DNA of 64,000 bases from positions 94,045,373 through 94,109,372 of the forward strand of contig CM070913.1 in NCBI GenBank assembly GCA_036417435.1, in the 5' to 3' direction. Below are positions 11,255-25,084 of this stretch, one piece after another (position 1 is the first letter of the stretch; each line of letters opens with the position of its first letter). The notes under the pieces are model-generated. The model was not told where the DNA came from. It searched no databases and saw only the letters and a list, made by a program, of their open reading frames with translations. This DNA comes from Inia geoffrensis. Lineage: Eukaryota; Chordata; Mammalia; Artiodactyla; Iniidae. The translations under genes and the position numbers were made by a program.

Positions 11255-11462
11255 GGCTTCCCTGGTGGTGCAGTGGTTGAGAGTCCGCCTGCCAATGCAG
11301 GGGACATGGGTTCGTGCCCCCGTCCGGGAAGATCCCACATGCCGCAGAGCGGCTGGGCCCGTGAGCCATGGCCGCTGAGCCTGAGCGTCCGGAACCTGTG
11401 CGCCGCAAACGGGAGAGCCCACAGCAGTGAGAGGCCCGCGTACCGCAAAAAAAAAAAAAAAA
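11255..11462 (+). mobile_element. CHR SINE, short form
   Basis: Flanked by aaaagatagaaaaccttg (11237-11254) and its near-identical copy after the A tail (11463 onward). Confidence 0.94.
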
Positions 11463-11689
11463 AAAAAGATAGCAAACCTTGCAGAGCAATAACCTTTGGT
11501 AAAATGGAAAAATTTTCAGTCATACTCATTGAAAAGCACCAGGTTGACACATTTCAAATGCTGAATTTTTTCAGATCTTTAAATGGTAAGGAATAAACTG
11601 TTGCAGTGAATGTAGAATGGGAAGTCTCCCTCTTCATATTTACAAAAACAGGATAACTTGGATGTAATGCTACAAAGGTAGCACTAAAA

Positions 11690-12060
11690 AAACCCCAACA
11701 ACTAGAAATCACCTATAGATATTGAGGCAAAAATAAGAGCTTGACAAATTGGAGTATTCATTTAAAATATACCATGACCTAATGGGGTCAATGCCAGGGA
11801 TTCAAGAATTCTACAAAATTAAGAAAACTATTAATAAATTCACCATATTAACATATCAAGCGTGAAAACCATATGATCATTTATATAGACAGTTAAATAT
11901 GCATTTGATAAATTTGAATGTCCATCTACATTTTTAAACCCTTAAAATTGGAAGGCTTATATATCAGCCTAACATGATAAAAAATACATATTAATCATCT
12001 AGTTGGAGGGGGTCATAAGAATTCCCATTAAAATCAGAAATAAGCCACAATTACCTTTAT
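11690..12060 (+). mobile_element. Old L1 ORF2 fragment
   Basis: Contains diverged L1 reverse-transcriptase-region sequence such as 'ccagggattcaagaattcta' and 'aaaaccatatgatcatttat'. No open frame. Confidence 0.55.
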
Positions 12061-12197
12061 TTGTTTTTCTATTTAATTTGTAAACATTTTAAAATCCACA
12101 AAAGTGTGGAGGCTAATGCACAGACACTCAGGTATCTATCACCCCCAAATTATTAAGAATTGTATTTGTTCATATTTGTTTTTAAATATTTTAATAA

Positions 12198-12366
12198 GGG
12201 CTTCCCTGGTGGCGCAGTGGTTGAGAGTCCACCTGCCGATGCAGGGGACACGGGTTCGTGCCCCGGTCCGGGAAGATCCCATGCGTCCGGAGCCTGTGCT
12301 CCGTAACGGGAGAGGCCATAGCAGTGAGAGGCCTGCGTACCGCAAAAAAAAAAAAAAAAAAAAAAA
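12198..12366 (+). mobile_element. CHR SINE with internal deletion
   Basis: Normal head and tail, but about 50 bp between 'gaagatccca' and 'tgcgtccggag' is missing compared with the other copies here. Confidence 0.9.
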
Positions 12367-12535
12367 TTAGTAAAAGAAAGAAAACCTTGTTATCAGCTAT
12401 TCATTAGCCCCAGTACATCAGTCCCACTCCCTTTAGCCATCCCTCTCAGCTCAAGGAGAGACGGCTCTAATTCACCCTGTGTCTTTCTACTCAGAGCACC
12501 TATAGCTGTACTACACAGACTACATGTAGTGACGT

Positions 12536-12900
12536 TGTCTTAATCCATTTGGGCTGCTATAACAAAATGCCGTGGACTGGGTGGCTCATAAACAACAGAA
12601 GTATATTCCTCACAGTTCTGGAGGTTGGGAAGTCCAAGATCAAGGCATCAGCAGATTCAGTGTCTCCTTAGGGCCCCAGTGCTGGCTCACAGACGGCCAT
12701 CTTTTCTCTGTGCCCTCACACGGCAGAAAGGGCAAGGGAGATCCCTGGGGCCTCTTTGTAAGGGCACCAATCGCATTCACGAGGGCTCCCCCTCATGACC
12801 TGATGGCCTTCCAAAGGCCCCCACCTCCAAACACCATCACACTGAGGAGTAGGTTTCAACTTACGAATTTCAAGGGGACACATCAGTCAGTCTACAGCCG
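12536..12900 (+). repeat. Ancient LTR-like repeat ('gctgctataacaaaatgcc' type), copy 1
   Basis: Begins ttaatccatttgggctgcta, contains ttctggaggttgggaagtcc and ends near acatcagtcagtctacagc. Similar copies lie at 15996-16350 and 18122-18475. Probably ERVL-MaLR related; family not assigned. Confidence 0.6.
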
Positions 12901-13771
12901 ATATTTTGTTTTATTTTATTTATTTTTAATTCATATGAATGATAGGTAAGATGTAACACTGTTTTAATTAATTTTTAAAAAAACTCAACATTAGGTTTTG
13001 CCTATATGGATGAACATAGATACGGCTCTTTCATTTAAACTATGGTATACTGTTCAGTTTACGAATACACCATAATTTATGCTGATTGTTAGATATTTGG
13101 TGCTTTTTGTTTGTTTTTAGTTTTGTTTGGTTTTACTATTCCTAGCCTAATCAGCCTACGGACTTTATCCCTCACCAGGTACACATCTGTAGTTCAACAA
13201 CGTTCAATTTATTGACTCATTGCAATGAGGGAAGGAAATGCCTGAGAAAGCATGGATCATCAGTCCAAAGGAAGAGATCAATAAAGTATTTAGGTGAAAG
13301 GTAAATTTGGGTGAACTTTACATGAAGCAGTGTTTTGATAGCACAACAAGGCTGTGTGTAAAGGGAACAATATCAGGTCCAGAATGCCAAGTGGGTCCAG
13401 GTTCTGGTTTCCTAAGAAACTACAAAGATAAGATGACTGTGGAAGGCTGTGTCCGGACACCCCTTACCTGAAGCTCTGCCCCTGGGTTGGAAAAGAGGTT
13501 GCTTCTCTGGGTCAAAGTCATTTAGAGCCCCCAGGCAAGAGTGAGATATTTTATTTTTACTGATATACTTTCAAAGGGCACAGTTTACGATGGTTTATGA
13601 TTTTAGAGATAAAGTTTTCTCGGTGAGGAAGAAAGCAGCAGTCACTCTAAGAGGGCTACTTGATGAAAATTTACAGCTTGTCCTAGGGAGAAGCATTGCT
13701 TCCTGTTAACTTTGCAGGTGCCTTAATTTATGTCTATCCTTCCAGCCTAATGAGGGGCAATGTTTACTTCC

Positions 13772-13978
13772 TTTTTTTGTTTTGGCGGTATGCGGGCCTC
13801 TCACTGCTGTGGCCTCCCCCGTTGTGGAGCAACAGGCTCCGGACGCGCAGACTCAGCGGCCATGGCTCACGGGCCCAGCCGCTCCGCGGCATGTGGGATC
13901 TTCCCGGACCAGGGCATGAACCCGTGTCCCCTGCATCGGCAGACGGACTCTCAACCACTACGCCACCAGGGAAGCCCC
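13772..13978 (-). mobile_element. CHR SINE, short form
   Basis: gcggtatgcgggcctctcac to ccaccagggaagcccc, preceded by a short T-rich tail. Confidence 0.92.
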
Positions 13979-14089
13979 ATTTTGTTCATATTTAATTGAG
14001 GATTTAAAAATCTATATCCATGAGTGAGACCAACTTGTAAAATTCTTTTTTTTATGGCCCATGTTCAGTTTTTTGTTTTTTGTTTTTAA

Positions 14090-15140
14090 TTAATAGATCA
14101 TTTTTTTTTAGAGCAGTGTCAGTTTTACATAAAAATGGATTGTAAAGTACAGAGAGTTCTCTTATACTCCATTCCCCCATCTGCAGACAGTTTTCCCTAT
14201 ATTTACATCTTATATTACTGGGGTATATTCGTTATAATTGATGCACTAATATCAATACATTATGATTATTATTAAAGTCCATAGTTTACACCAGGATTCA
14301 CTTTTTGTGTTCTACATTCCCTGAGTTTTGACAAAGTTGTATCCACCATTACAGTATCATGATTAGTTTCACTGCCCTAAAAATCTCCCATGCTCCACCT
14401 ATTTGCACCTCTCTCCATAAATAGAACCCCCCCCTCCAAATCTCAGCAACCATTGATCTTTTTACTGTCTCCACAGTTTCACCTTTTCTAGAGTGTCATA
14501 TAATTGAAATCATATAGTAGAAATCATATGGTAGCCTTTTCACATTGGCTCCTTTCACTTAGCAATGCGCTTTCAAGATTCCTCCATGTAGTTTTACAGC
14601 TCATTTTAAAATTTCTGAATAATATTCCATTATATGGATGCACACAGTTTGTTTATATATTTACCAGTTGAAGGACATCTTGATTGCTTCCAAGTTTCAG
14701 TACTCATGAAAAAAGCTGCTATAAATATTCATGTGTAGGTTTTCATGTGGATATGAAATATTCATGAAATTTCATTTGGACATATTTATTTGGATAAATA
14801 CCAAGGGGCACGATTTCTAGATTACATGGTAAGAGCGTGTTTAATTTTGTTAAAAGACATGCCAAACTGTCTTCCAAAGTGGCTGCACCATTTTGCATCC
14901 CCACCAGCACTGATGAGAGTTCCTGTTGCTCCTGATCCTCGTCAGCATTTGGTGTCCTCAGTGTTTTGGATTTTAGCCATTCTATATGTACCTGGTGGTA
15001 TCCCATTGTTGTTTTCATTTGTACTTCCTTAGTGACGTATGATACTGAGCAGCTTTTCATATGCTTATTTCCCATCTCTATATCATCTTTGGTGAGGTGT
15101 CTGTTCAGGTCTCTTGCCCATTTTTAAACTGGGTTGAGTA
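14090..15140 (-). mobile_element. Old L1 3' portion, antisense
   Basis: Diverged L1 sequence: 'gaataatattccattatatg', 'ccaaagtggctgcaccattt', 'ggtgaggtgtctgttcaggt'. No intact ORF2. Confidence 0.7.
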
Positions 15141-15995
15141 TTAGAGAAACAGAGAAACAGAACCAATAAGATATATCTAGATCTATCTCTCTGTACATAT
15201 TTTTGTTTGTTATTGGGTCATTTGACGAAATTTGAACATAGACAATAGATTAACAGAATTGTATCACTATTAAAATTTGATAACTGTAAGGGGATTATGT
15301 AAGAAAATATCCTTTTCTTAGGAAATACACATTGAAGTATTTAAGGGTAAAGGTACATTTATGCAGTTCTCAAATAACATCACACACGCATACACATATG
15401 GGAGAGAGACAGAGAATACATAACACAATAACGCAAAAGTGGGGGTGAATTGTTTACAGTAGGTGAATCTGGGTAAAGGATATTCAGATGCTCTATGTAC
15501 TGTTCTCACTCCTACAACTTTTCTGTAAGTTTGAAATTATTTCCAAACAAAATGGGTTTTTTTTTTCCCCAAAAAAGAAAAAAATTGGTCAAAACAAATG
15601 CAGATCATTGAGAAAAACCAGAACACTGGGCACAAAATCAAAATCTAACGGGCTTGCAGGAAGAAAAAGGTCACATACAAACGATTAGGAATCAGAAAAG
15701 CTTCCTGCTGGAGGCAAGATCATGGAGCAATGCACTCAAACTCATAAGAAAATGTGCTTACAGAATCACAGTGTATCAGTGCTGAATACTGCCCTGACCA
15801 CAGTGACAACGTACTACTTTGGAAGCATGAGGACATGGGAAGAGTGTGCACTTGTGGAAGCCAACCCCTCACCCCGACAACAAACCTACGGCTGGTGCCT
15901 CATCACAGAAGCAGGATGGACGGCAGAGGTAAAGCGCACTGTCCCATAACTGACATGGTGATCTCCTCCGTAAACCAAGTGCATGATGTGTTTTT

Positions 15996-16350
15996 GTCAG
16001 CTTGGGCTGCTGTAACAAAATGCCATAGAATGAGTGGCTTAGACAAGAAAACTGATCTTCTCACTGTTCTGGAGGCTCGGTGTCTCAGATCAGGGTTCCA
16101 GCCAGGGTGGTTGGGTCCTGGTCGGCAGATGGCTGCCTTCTCACTGTGTCCTCATGGGGCAGAGAGAGAGCTCAAGCCCTCCGGTGCCTCTTCTTAGAAG
16201 GGCACAAATCCCATCATGAGGGCCCTACCTTCTTGATTTCATACCACCTTACCTCCAAAGGCCCTGCCTCAAATACCATCACTTTGGGGCTTAGGGCTCC
16301 AACACATGAATTTGGGTGGAGGGGGGGGCATAGACATTCAGTGCATAACA
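15996..16350 (+). repeat. Ancient LTR-like repeat, copy 2
   Basis: gcttgggctgctgtaacaaa to 'aacacatgaatttgggtgg'; same family as 12536-12900. Confidence 0.6.
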
Positions 16351-16509
16351 GCATGCGTATGTTTGATGAACATAAAAACTTAAAGCCGTGGTGATAGTTC
16401 TTGTTTAAATTTTTTAACTAAAGGGGTTTTAAATAGGTTAGGTTTCTTCACTGAGTTTGACATCTGATGAGCGCAAACGCCAGATTGGGAGCAGATTTAG
16501 GGAGCTCCT

Positions 16510-17040
16510 TTCTATCCCAAGTTTTTTTTTTTTTTCCCTAAAGAAAGAATTGGAATTGAATTTTATCACATACTTCTTCTATTTCTTATCTTTAAATCTA
16601 TTCATCTGAATGTGTTAATTAGTAGTAATAGATTTTTCCAAAGTTAACTGTTTCAATCCTAAGGTGAACTTACTTGTCACTGTTGTTTTTAATATATTGC
16701 TAGACTCAGTTTGCTAAAGCTATTTTGGATTTCTTTATTGATGTTCAAAGTGAGTTTGATCTCTTCTCTGTATTTTCTGAAAAAAGTATTTGATCTAAAT
16801 TTTCATATTTTATAGTTTCCTCTAATAATTTTTCAAAACTCTTTTTTCATTAGATGCTGTTTACTTTTTATTTTTCTCAACCTTTTTGAGAGATTCATCA
16901 TTTAATTGGCATTTTCAAAGAATCTGTTAATAATTTTGTTGATAATCTCTATTATATGCTTATTTTTTCTATATCAGTGATTTTTCTCTCTGTTCTTCTC
17001 ATTTAGCTAATTTAATTAATATGCTGTTTTAAAATATTTC
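16510..17040 (-). mobile_element. Probable old L1 fragment, antisense
   Basis: T-rich sequence with L1-like phrases ('gcattttcaaagaatctgtt'). Strongly diverged. Confidence 0.4.
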
Positions 17041-17519
17041 AAAGCCTGTGGGCAAAATCGTCAACACCCACTACTAGTAGCTTCAGCCTTCCCTTCCACC
17101 ACTAGTTCCTGTCTCTCCGTTTCTTCCGGAGCCTGAATCAGCACCTTACTGTCCCCGTGTGGCCTCACCTACTAGCCCCAGGACTCCAGCTTCTGTCCAA
17201 CCCTCTCCTTGGCCCTGGCTGCTCCTTTTAGGGTAAGTGTGAATGAATTCAGTTGTTCCAATTGCGCCTTTTCATTGAGCACTTTTGTTTTCCAGTGATT
17301 AAGAACAAGGAGAATTATTTAATTGTTAACAAAATGATTGTTCTTCAAATTATAACAAGATGTGATCATGGTTCATCATGTAGAAAATAGACACATACAA
17401 AAAAGAAAGTAATTGCCTTTAATCACACTCCTCTGGGACAAGCAGTTGAAATCATATTACATCCACTGCACTGGTACAGTTGGCTAACCACACTCCAAAT
17501 GATAGGAAAACCACTAGGT

Positions 17520-17690
17520 ATTTTCTAAGTAAAGATTTATTGAGATATAATTTATACAAACTAAAAGCCACTCTTTTTATATCAACGTGTGTACATTTTG
17601 ACAAATGCGTAATTGCATACCCACCACCATAATAAAACTCACTAGCTTTTAATGTTACTTGAAACTTCTAATTACATTTACCAAAGCTTT
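17520..17690 (-). mobile_element. L1 3' UTR fragment
   Basis: 'tattgagatataatttatac' and 'cccaccaccataataaaact' are typical of antisense L1 ends. Confidence 0.4.
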
Positions 17691-18121
17691 GAAAAATGCA
17701 CCCACATAACGGCCTATGGGGATGAAACAAATGACTGCTGTTTATTGTGCTAAAGCAGGAGGGTTAAAAGGGAGGAAACAAGTTAACAGGCGTGGAGGAC
17801 CCCAAAGCAAAGGCCGTGGCCGGGACCAGGCTTACATCCCCACTGCAGATAAGCACACCAGATGGGAAACTAGGAGAGAAAAAAGCTGCCCCAGGCGTGA
17901 GAGTCTGATGTGGAGCCTCAGTCAGAGATCACTAAGGTCTGAGAAGGGAGGGAGAGATTCCCAGGAAATGGCCCTAAGGTGGGACTTGAAAGTTGGGAAA
18001 GCTTTAAATTAGAAGAGAGTAGATTTGCAAGTAGGGGCGCTGGGGACTGACTGAGCAGTAACCTGGCTGGGAAAAGTCCATGCCAGCCGTGGCTGAGTAG
18101 ACAGCAGAGCAGCAGTCTGGA

Positions 18122-18475
18122 TGGTCTTACTCCATTCAGGCTGCTGTAACACCAAGACTGGGTGGCTTATAAACAGCAGGAATTATTCCTGGCAGTTCTG
18201 GAGGCTGGAAGTCGAAGACCAGAGTGCCAGCGTGGTCGGGTTCTGCTGAGAGCCCCCACCCCCACCCCCCATCTAGGTCACTGACTTCTCGTGTACCTGG
18301 GGGAAGAGATGAGCTAGCTTTCTCGGGTCTTTTATGAGGGCACTGATTCCAATCAGGAAGGCTTCACCCTCATGACCTAAACACCTCCAAAGCCCCAGCT
18401 CCTAATGCCTTCACTTTGGGGTTTAGGATTTCAACATATGAATTTGGGGGAAACACAAATATTCAGATCATAGTA
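18122..18475 (+). repeat. Ancient LTR-like repeat, copy 3
   Basis: gtcttactccattcaggctg to 'tcaacatatgaatttggggg'; same family as the copies at 12536 and 15996, all on the same strand. Confidence 0.6.
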
Positions 18476-19219
18476 GAAAGCAAGTTACAATAAGCTACTA
18501 AAAGTTGGGAATGAAGACCAGGTATGATTCTAGAGGCGCAACTGAAAGGTCCATGTGGGGGACACGGCAGAGCACAGGCGGGCACTGGGATGCAAGGTTC
18601 ACGTCCTGGCTCCCCAGTGACATCTGTTACCACCTCTGTTTCCCACCTACATAACAGCAAGATTAAACTGGATGGCCCTAAGAGGACTTTCTGACTCACA
18701 TTCAGGACTAGGGGAAAAGGGCAGTAGCAATAAGGCTCATTAATAACGGTATTTATTGGGCCCTCACTATATACAAGGCTTTCCACTTCCTATTGCATTC
18801 AGCCCTCCTAACAATCATGTGTAGCATGTACTATTATGATCATCCTCATGTGTTAGGAAACCGAGGAGCTGAGAAGGCATGTCTGAGGTTATACGTTGCG
18901 TGACGTGGCCAGGACCCGAGCCCAGGCAGACCTGCCATCTGAACCACCAGCCTCTTTTAGCCCTGTTCCTTAGGTAACAGCAACTGTACACAAGTGAATT
19001 ATTAGAGGGGGTGGGAGAGGGAATGCACATGAAATTAAACACGATGTACTGAAGCAAGAACAGGACTTGGTACCAGGCTATACATCAGGGAACAAGAATA
19101 AGGAAAAGGGCTGAGATTTCCAGAACGGGAGACTGGAGGAATGTTGTTACCAGTGGCAGAAGGATTTGTGGCTTGGGAAAGGCAGAGAACGTGTATTTCA
19201 GAATTATGAGAGGCCTACG

Positions 19220-19780
19220 TTTTCAAACAATTTAAAACAGAATCACCACGTGATCCCGTAATTCCACTTCTGGGAATAACTAAATAATTAAAAGCAGGGT
19301 CTCAAAGAGACGTTTGTACACCCATGTTCACAGTGACATCATTCACAACAGCTAAAATGTGGAAAACAGCCCAAGTGTCCATCAATGGATGAAAGGATAA
19401 GCAAAATGTGATGTATATATACAATGGAATATTATTCAGTCTTAAAAGGAAGGAAATGCTGACACCTGCTACAACATGGATAAACCTTGAGGACATTATG
19501 CTCAGTGAAATAAGCCAGTCACATAAGGACAGATACTGTAGGATCCCACTTGTATGAGGTACGGACAGAAAGTAGAAAGCTGGTAACCAGAGGCTGGTGG
19601 AGGGGGCTTCGGGGAGTTTAATTTTAGTGTTGCAAGATGAAAAGAGCTATTGAGATGGATGATGGTAATATATTCACAATATTATGAATATATTTAACAC
19701 ACTGGAGTGTACACTTAAGATAGGGTGGTATATTTTATGTTATATGCATGTCAGCACAATTTTTAAGAATGAATAAACAG
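19220..19780 (+). mobile_element. L1 3' end
   Basis: L1 ORF2 tail and 3' UTR-like sequence ('gtccatcaatggatgaaagg', 'tacaatggaatattattcag', 'gtaaccagaggctggtggag'). Diverged. Confidence 0.7.
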
Positions 19781-19789
19781 AGGCCTATG

Positions 19790-22700
19790 TGTTCTTTCTT
19801 TCTTACTTTGGTCTTATGAAGAATCTTGCAAATAGCTAAGGCAGGTGTAATACCTACTTTAGTCACAACTCTTTTGATTGCAAGAGACAGAACGCAACTA
19901 AAGCAGAAGGTTAGGAAACAGAGAATTTGAGAGTGTAGATGCCTCAGAGACGAGTGGGTCCAGACCTCAGATGACATCACTGGGACCTTCCCTAGTCATG
20001 TCTCTGCTTCATTTTAAGTCTAGAACCCTCCACCCCGGCTGAAGGTCGGGTTCTCCAAGTAGGGAGGATGCACAAGAGCAGCTCCACCCTCCAAGGGAGG
20101 CCACCGCTTGGCACCCGTTTATAGGGTCTTGGTAAATACAACTTCTTGACTCACATGCCCAAAACCTGGGCCGTCACTGGCCGACAGGATAGAATATGGC
20201 CACGGCCAGGCAGGCCAGAGCAGTGCGTTTGCAGTGAGGAGGGGGGGGGCAGGATTCCAGCCCCCAGCAGAGGGTGAATGGACTGGCCGGACACCACAAG
20301 ACCACATAACCCCATTTTAGTTGTACAGATTGGAAACTGGAGCTCAAAAAAGTTTAATTTGTCAAAAACTATGCAATAGTAAAATGGCTAATAATGCAAA
20401 TGAGGTATGCCTTTTGTGATCCTAATTTTTTCAGACCCTCAGTCTTTCCAGCTTTAGTTTGTGACAAATGCCGGTAAGGATTTTGAGCTATCTAAAGAAA
20501 TTAGCTGATTTGTACAGTGATGAAAACAGCATAATTAACAGCAGTGTAACAAAGAGCACTTCATTCCTAGGGAGATAGAGCGCTTCAAACCCAGCCCTGC
20601 CACCTGGTGGGACCCTGGTGCCAAAGTAGCTTAGAGTGAGCGTGGAGCTAAACACTAAGCAAGCAAAACAGTAAGAGAAACACGGGAAGCGCCAGGCACA
20701 GAGCTCACCTGCCACCAGCGCTGCACTGACCACGCCCGAGGACTTCTCATTCCTTCCATCGGGAAGCCTCTCAACAAGGCGAACTCGTGAGACTTAAACA
20801 CCCACACTCAGGCATGAGTCAAAGACGGGACCTGATTGACGCTAGTGGGCCATAGAGGCAGGACAGGAGCCGAGGACTGTTGTCTCTCACAGGGACAGCC
20901 CGGACGCGGGGTGTGGGATGGAGGCCTGGCTGTGTCCACTCTGGCAGCACTGCCCCTGTGTTTTGTGGGGACGTGGATTTGGTGTCTGATGGAGTTTCCA
21001 ACATGAACTGTCTACGGCCCTGCCCAGACCCTCCTCTTCAGAAGGCGCAGGGCAGGTGTGGGTAAACCGTCTTAGACTCTGTGTCTCATCTCTATTTTTC
21101 TTTAAAGTTATGCTCTTGGTACAGCTAAGCTATGAGTATCCTGCTCTTTTAAACCTCAGAGGATTAGGGGTTAATCCCCTTCCCCCATTTTTTTGTGAGT
21201 CTGAGCTTGATGTGTTTTTTAATGAATGATTTTCACGACTCTAGTGCTTTGAGAACTTCAAATTACAAATGTCACCTGTTTCTCTCATTTCACCAGTGAC
21301 TGCTTCATAGCTACATTATCTTTGCTGGGCACCTTTAACGATTTAGGTATTGTTAAATACCTAAATATAATGACTTAGGTATTGCTAAATACCTAAATAA
21401 AATAATTCAGATATTTAGGTATCAAATAAATGTGGTGTTCCTGGTTTATTTCATCTTAGCATTCTGCAAGTAAGAGTCTCAATGACAAGATGTTAAGACT
21501 ACCCAGATGAATTGTGTAATAACTGTGAAACAAGTTGTAAAGAGCCCACAAAGAAAATACAGAATACATGGTATCACTAAATCTGCAGATTTGGCCCCAG
21601 AACAAATCCACTACTAAAGTGAGTTGACGTGGCAATGGGGTGTGTGGTGTCGGGAAGGATCTGTGCTGTGTGGAGGACAAGCTTACTTTAGTTAAATTTC
21701 ATTCTTTTGAGCTGATCATGACATGTTGCATTGCCTGCTTCTAAGTTGCACCCAGACATCCGGAGATAAATGAAATGTTCTAAGATAATCGGAGTGAGGA
21801 TGGCTTTTCCCTTCACCATGTGGCAAATAAGGGGCCAGGGGAGAATTCCGATGGTGGAAACCACTTTCCATCATAAACAGAACACAGAGAAGCTATTACA
21901 GGTAACTCACAATGCTCCTGTCCAATTACGCCCAAACCTCAAAAGATTTATTTCATTCACTAGCTATTTCCATAAAGACAGGACCAGAGTGATACACAAG
22001 TTTATTAACACAATCTGCATTGTGAACAGCACCTCCTGGAGTTACATGAAATGGAAAACCTGCAGGAAGAGCTTCCTCAAAATGCAGATTGAAATGCAAA
22101 TCCAACTGTTAGAGAAAATACCGCTGTGTGGCCTGATGGCAACTATTTCCCTTCAAATGAGGTTTGCATGTCAGCAGGAGAGAAAGACTGGGTGAGAGAG
22201 GATGTCTGATAAATGACAGGGGAGTGTGCTCCACACCGGGCCTCTCTAACAGTCTACCTCCACCTCATTTATTAGGCTTCATGAGGTTATACCTGAAGCA
22301 CCTCTGTTTCAATCTTAGAAAAGCTGATACTCGATTTGGCATGGTGTTTGTGATGGGAACTGGTGTGGAGCCTTTGAAGAGCTTCTGTGGTGTGATTCTG
22401 ACTCCTGAGATGGGAAATCTTGTCTATGGGTGACAGACTACGTGAATTATAATAAAAACAGAAGAATATTGAATAAGAGTATTTTAATTGCGCAGCACAA
22501 GTTTTTAAACTGAGAGTACACGGAAGTACAGTACATCATTCCTTTCTTTCTTCACTCAGTAATGGGCTACCTTTTTCTTGTCTGTACACATTTAACATAA
22601 GTAACAACGCTTTCTTGTAAGGCGTTCAGCTAACCCAGAGGCAGCATAAAGACCTCATAAACATTTCGGTTTCTCAGTGAAGAAAGTCTAGTAATAACTG

Positions 22701-22840
22701 CAAGACCACTGACATGTGGAGCAGATGGTAATGATCTCCAGAGCCATTTACGTTTGCAGCAAAACAAAACAAAAAACACAAAGAACTCTGTTATAATTTC
22801 TACTGAATTATTAAAACACAAAGAGAAAACACTGATGTTG
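19790..22840. other. Intergenic, no gene recognised
   Basis: No exon, SINE or clear L1 was seen. The open frames here have no family resemblance. Confidence 0.5.
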
Positions 22841-22854
22841 AGTGTGAAAAATCT

Positions 22855-23057
22855 TTTTTTTTTTTTCGGTACGCGGGCCTCTCACTGTTGTGGCCTCTCC
22901 CATTGCGGAGCACAGGCTCCGGACGCGCAGGCTCAGCGGCCATGGCTCACGGGCCCAGCCGCTCCGCGGCATGTGGGGTCTTCCCGGACCAGGGCACGAA
23001 CCCGTGTCCCCTGCATCGGCAGGCAGACTCTCAACCACTGCGCCACCAGGGAAGCCC
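22855..23057 (-). mobile_element. CHR SINE, short form
   Basis: T-run, then cggtacgcgggcctctcact to ccaccagggaagcccag. It is flanked by similar gagtg(t)gaaa-atctt sequences at about 22840 and 23061. Confidence 0.93.
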
Positions 23058-23734
23058 AGAGAGTGAGAAATCTTGACAGATGTCAGTCTATGCCCCGTGG
23101 ACCAGTAACTGATACTCAAAATTTGGTCAAACGTTCATCATTTAACACATCACAGAAAACAGATGTTACACTCAAATTATTAACTCAGGAATATTTAATA
23201 AAGGAACTATTTACAGATTTGTGTTCACAATTAAGAAAACCAACCAGGAGGGATGGTGAAGCCCCCAGAAGCAGTTAACACCCTTACATCTGACGAGCAG
23301 GGAGCTGCAGCCATCTGGGTGTCTGTAGACCAGCAGGAGGGAGGGAGGGCTGACACATACCTCCCTGTGTGAACCTGAGCAGAAACTGTAGGAAGCAGTT
23401 GTGCACTTCCTCTGGGCATGCAGAGCAGAAAAAGGAGAATGGGTGTGGAGACGTGCACAGATCCATAACACAGACAGCTTCCATCGTGCAGTTGCTACAA
23501 ACACAAGTCATCCCGAGCCCCTGTCTCAGACGACACGGTCTGTTCAACTATTTTTAAAGATTCACACTTAAGTGCTATCGTAGTCATACACTTTACTTCT
23601 AAATAGATCATAACCCCAAGTATGTTGTCATTACTTTGGTTTTAAACAGTCATTAGCTTTCTGAAAGATTCTTAAATGAGAAAAAAAATCTTTCATATTC
23701 ACCAAACATTCACCATTTCCAGGGTGTTCTTTTC

Positions 23735-25080
23735 TTGCTGACCCCAAACTTCTTTCAGTGTTTCCTTACGGCAGGAACTCTCTCTGATTTTGTTTCTTTG
23801 AAGTTTTTGCTTTCACTTTTGGAAGATGTTTTTGACAGGCAACCGAACTCCAGTTGCAGGGGTTTCTTTCTTATCTTTCATAATTTAATGATGTCACTCT
23901 GCTGTCTTCTAGTTTGCACAGTTTCTGATCAGAAGTATGTTGTTATTCTTTGTTCTGTGAACGTGTTGTGTCTTTTTCTCCAGGCATTTTACAATCGTTC
24001 TCTTTAACACTGGTTTTCATCAATTTGACAATGATGTCCACTGGCATCTTTATGTTTCTTACGTGTTGGGTCCTTTGAGCTTATTGAATATGTGGAGTTA
24101 TACTTTTCATTGTATATGGATATTTTTCAGCCATCGTTTATCCAAATCCTTTTTCTCCCTCCTCTCTTTCTGGACCTCCCATTCCATGTATGTTATGACA
24201 CAGTAACTAATTCCCTGTTCTCCTTTCCCCCCAGTCTTTTTCTCTCTGTGTGTGTCATTCGCCTGGATAATTTTTATACTTACTGTTCAAATTCATTGAT
24301 TGTTTTCCTTCTTCTATGTCTAATATGTTAATTCCATCCAGTTTTTTTGTAATTTACAGATGTTGTTTTCATCCTGAGAAGTTCCATTTGAGCTTTTAAA
24401 AATATATCTTCCACTCATGTGTCGTCGAATTCATGTTTTCCTCTACTTTATACTTACAATAGCTATTTGAACATCCTTGTCTACTAATTCGAATCACTTC
24501 AGTCTTTTCTCTTTCTACTGCCTGATTTTCCTCCTGGTTACAAGTCATATGTTCCTGCCCCTTGGCATGCCAGGTAAGTGTTTTGTTTGGGCGTCAGTCA
24601 CTGTGGGTAGAGTAGCTTTTAATCTAGGGTTAGTTACCCTCCCCACCAAGACAGTATTGTTCTGGGAACTCTCTTGATGCCCACGTGCTTTCGTGTGGCT
24701 GGTGGGAACGTGAACTTTCCCCGCCTGCGCTGAGCTCCAGGGCTTGCCCAGCTCACTGCTCCCCAGTGCTGCTCTCATGGTCTCAGCTTCCTTCCACACA
24801 CGTGTGAATCAGCACGAAAGCCCACAGACTCAGGGGGGACTCACTGCGGATTTCTGCAGGCCCTCTCTGGGAAGCTCCTTCCTATCCAGCACTTTTCTCT
24901 GCAAATTCTAGCCACCAGGGCTCCCCAGATGCAAACTCGGCAACTCTCTTCAATCCAGCAGGAGCACGTTCATTCCCCTCCCTGACCTGCAGCCTGGACG
25001 CTGCCCCCAGGGTCTAGGCTGGGCAGTCGTGGGGCTCTCCTCACCTTGTCTACCTCCTGCCAGGGATCACAAACCTCTGT
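23735..25080 (-). mobile_element. Probable old L1 fragment, antisense
   Basis: T/C-rich sequence with L1-like order ('gatgtcactctgctgtcttc', 'catcaatttgacaatgatg', 'ctgggaactctcttgatgcc'). No intact frame. Boundaries are approximate. Confidence 0.4.
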
Positions 25081-25084
25081 TTGA

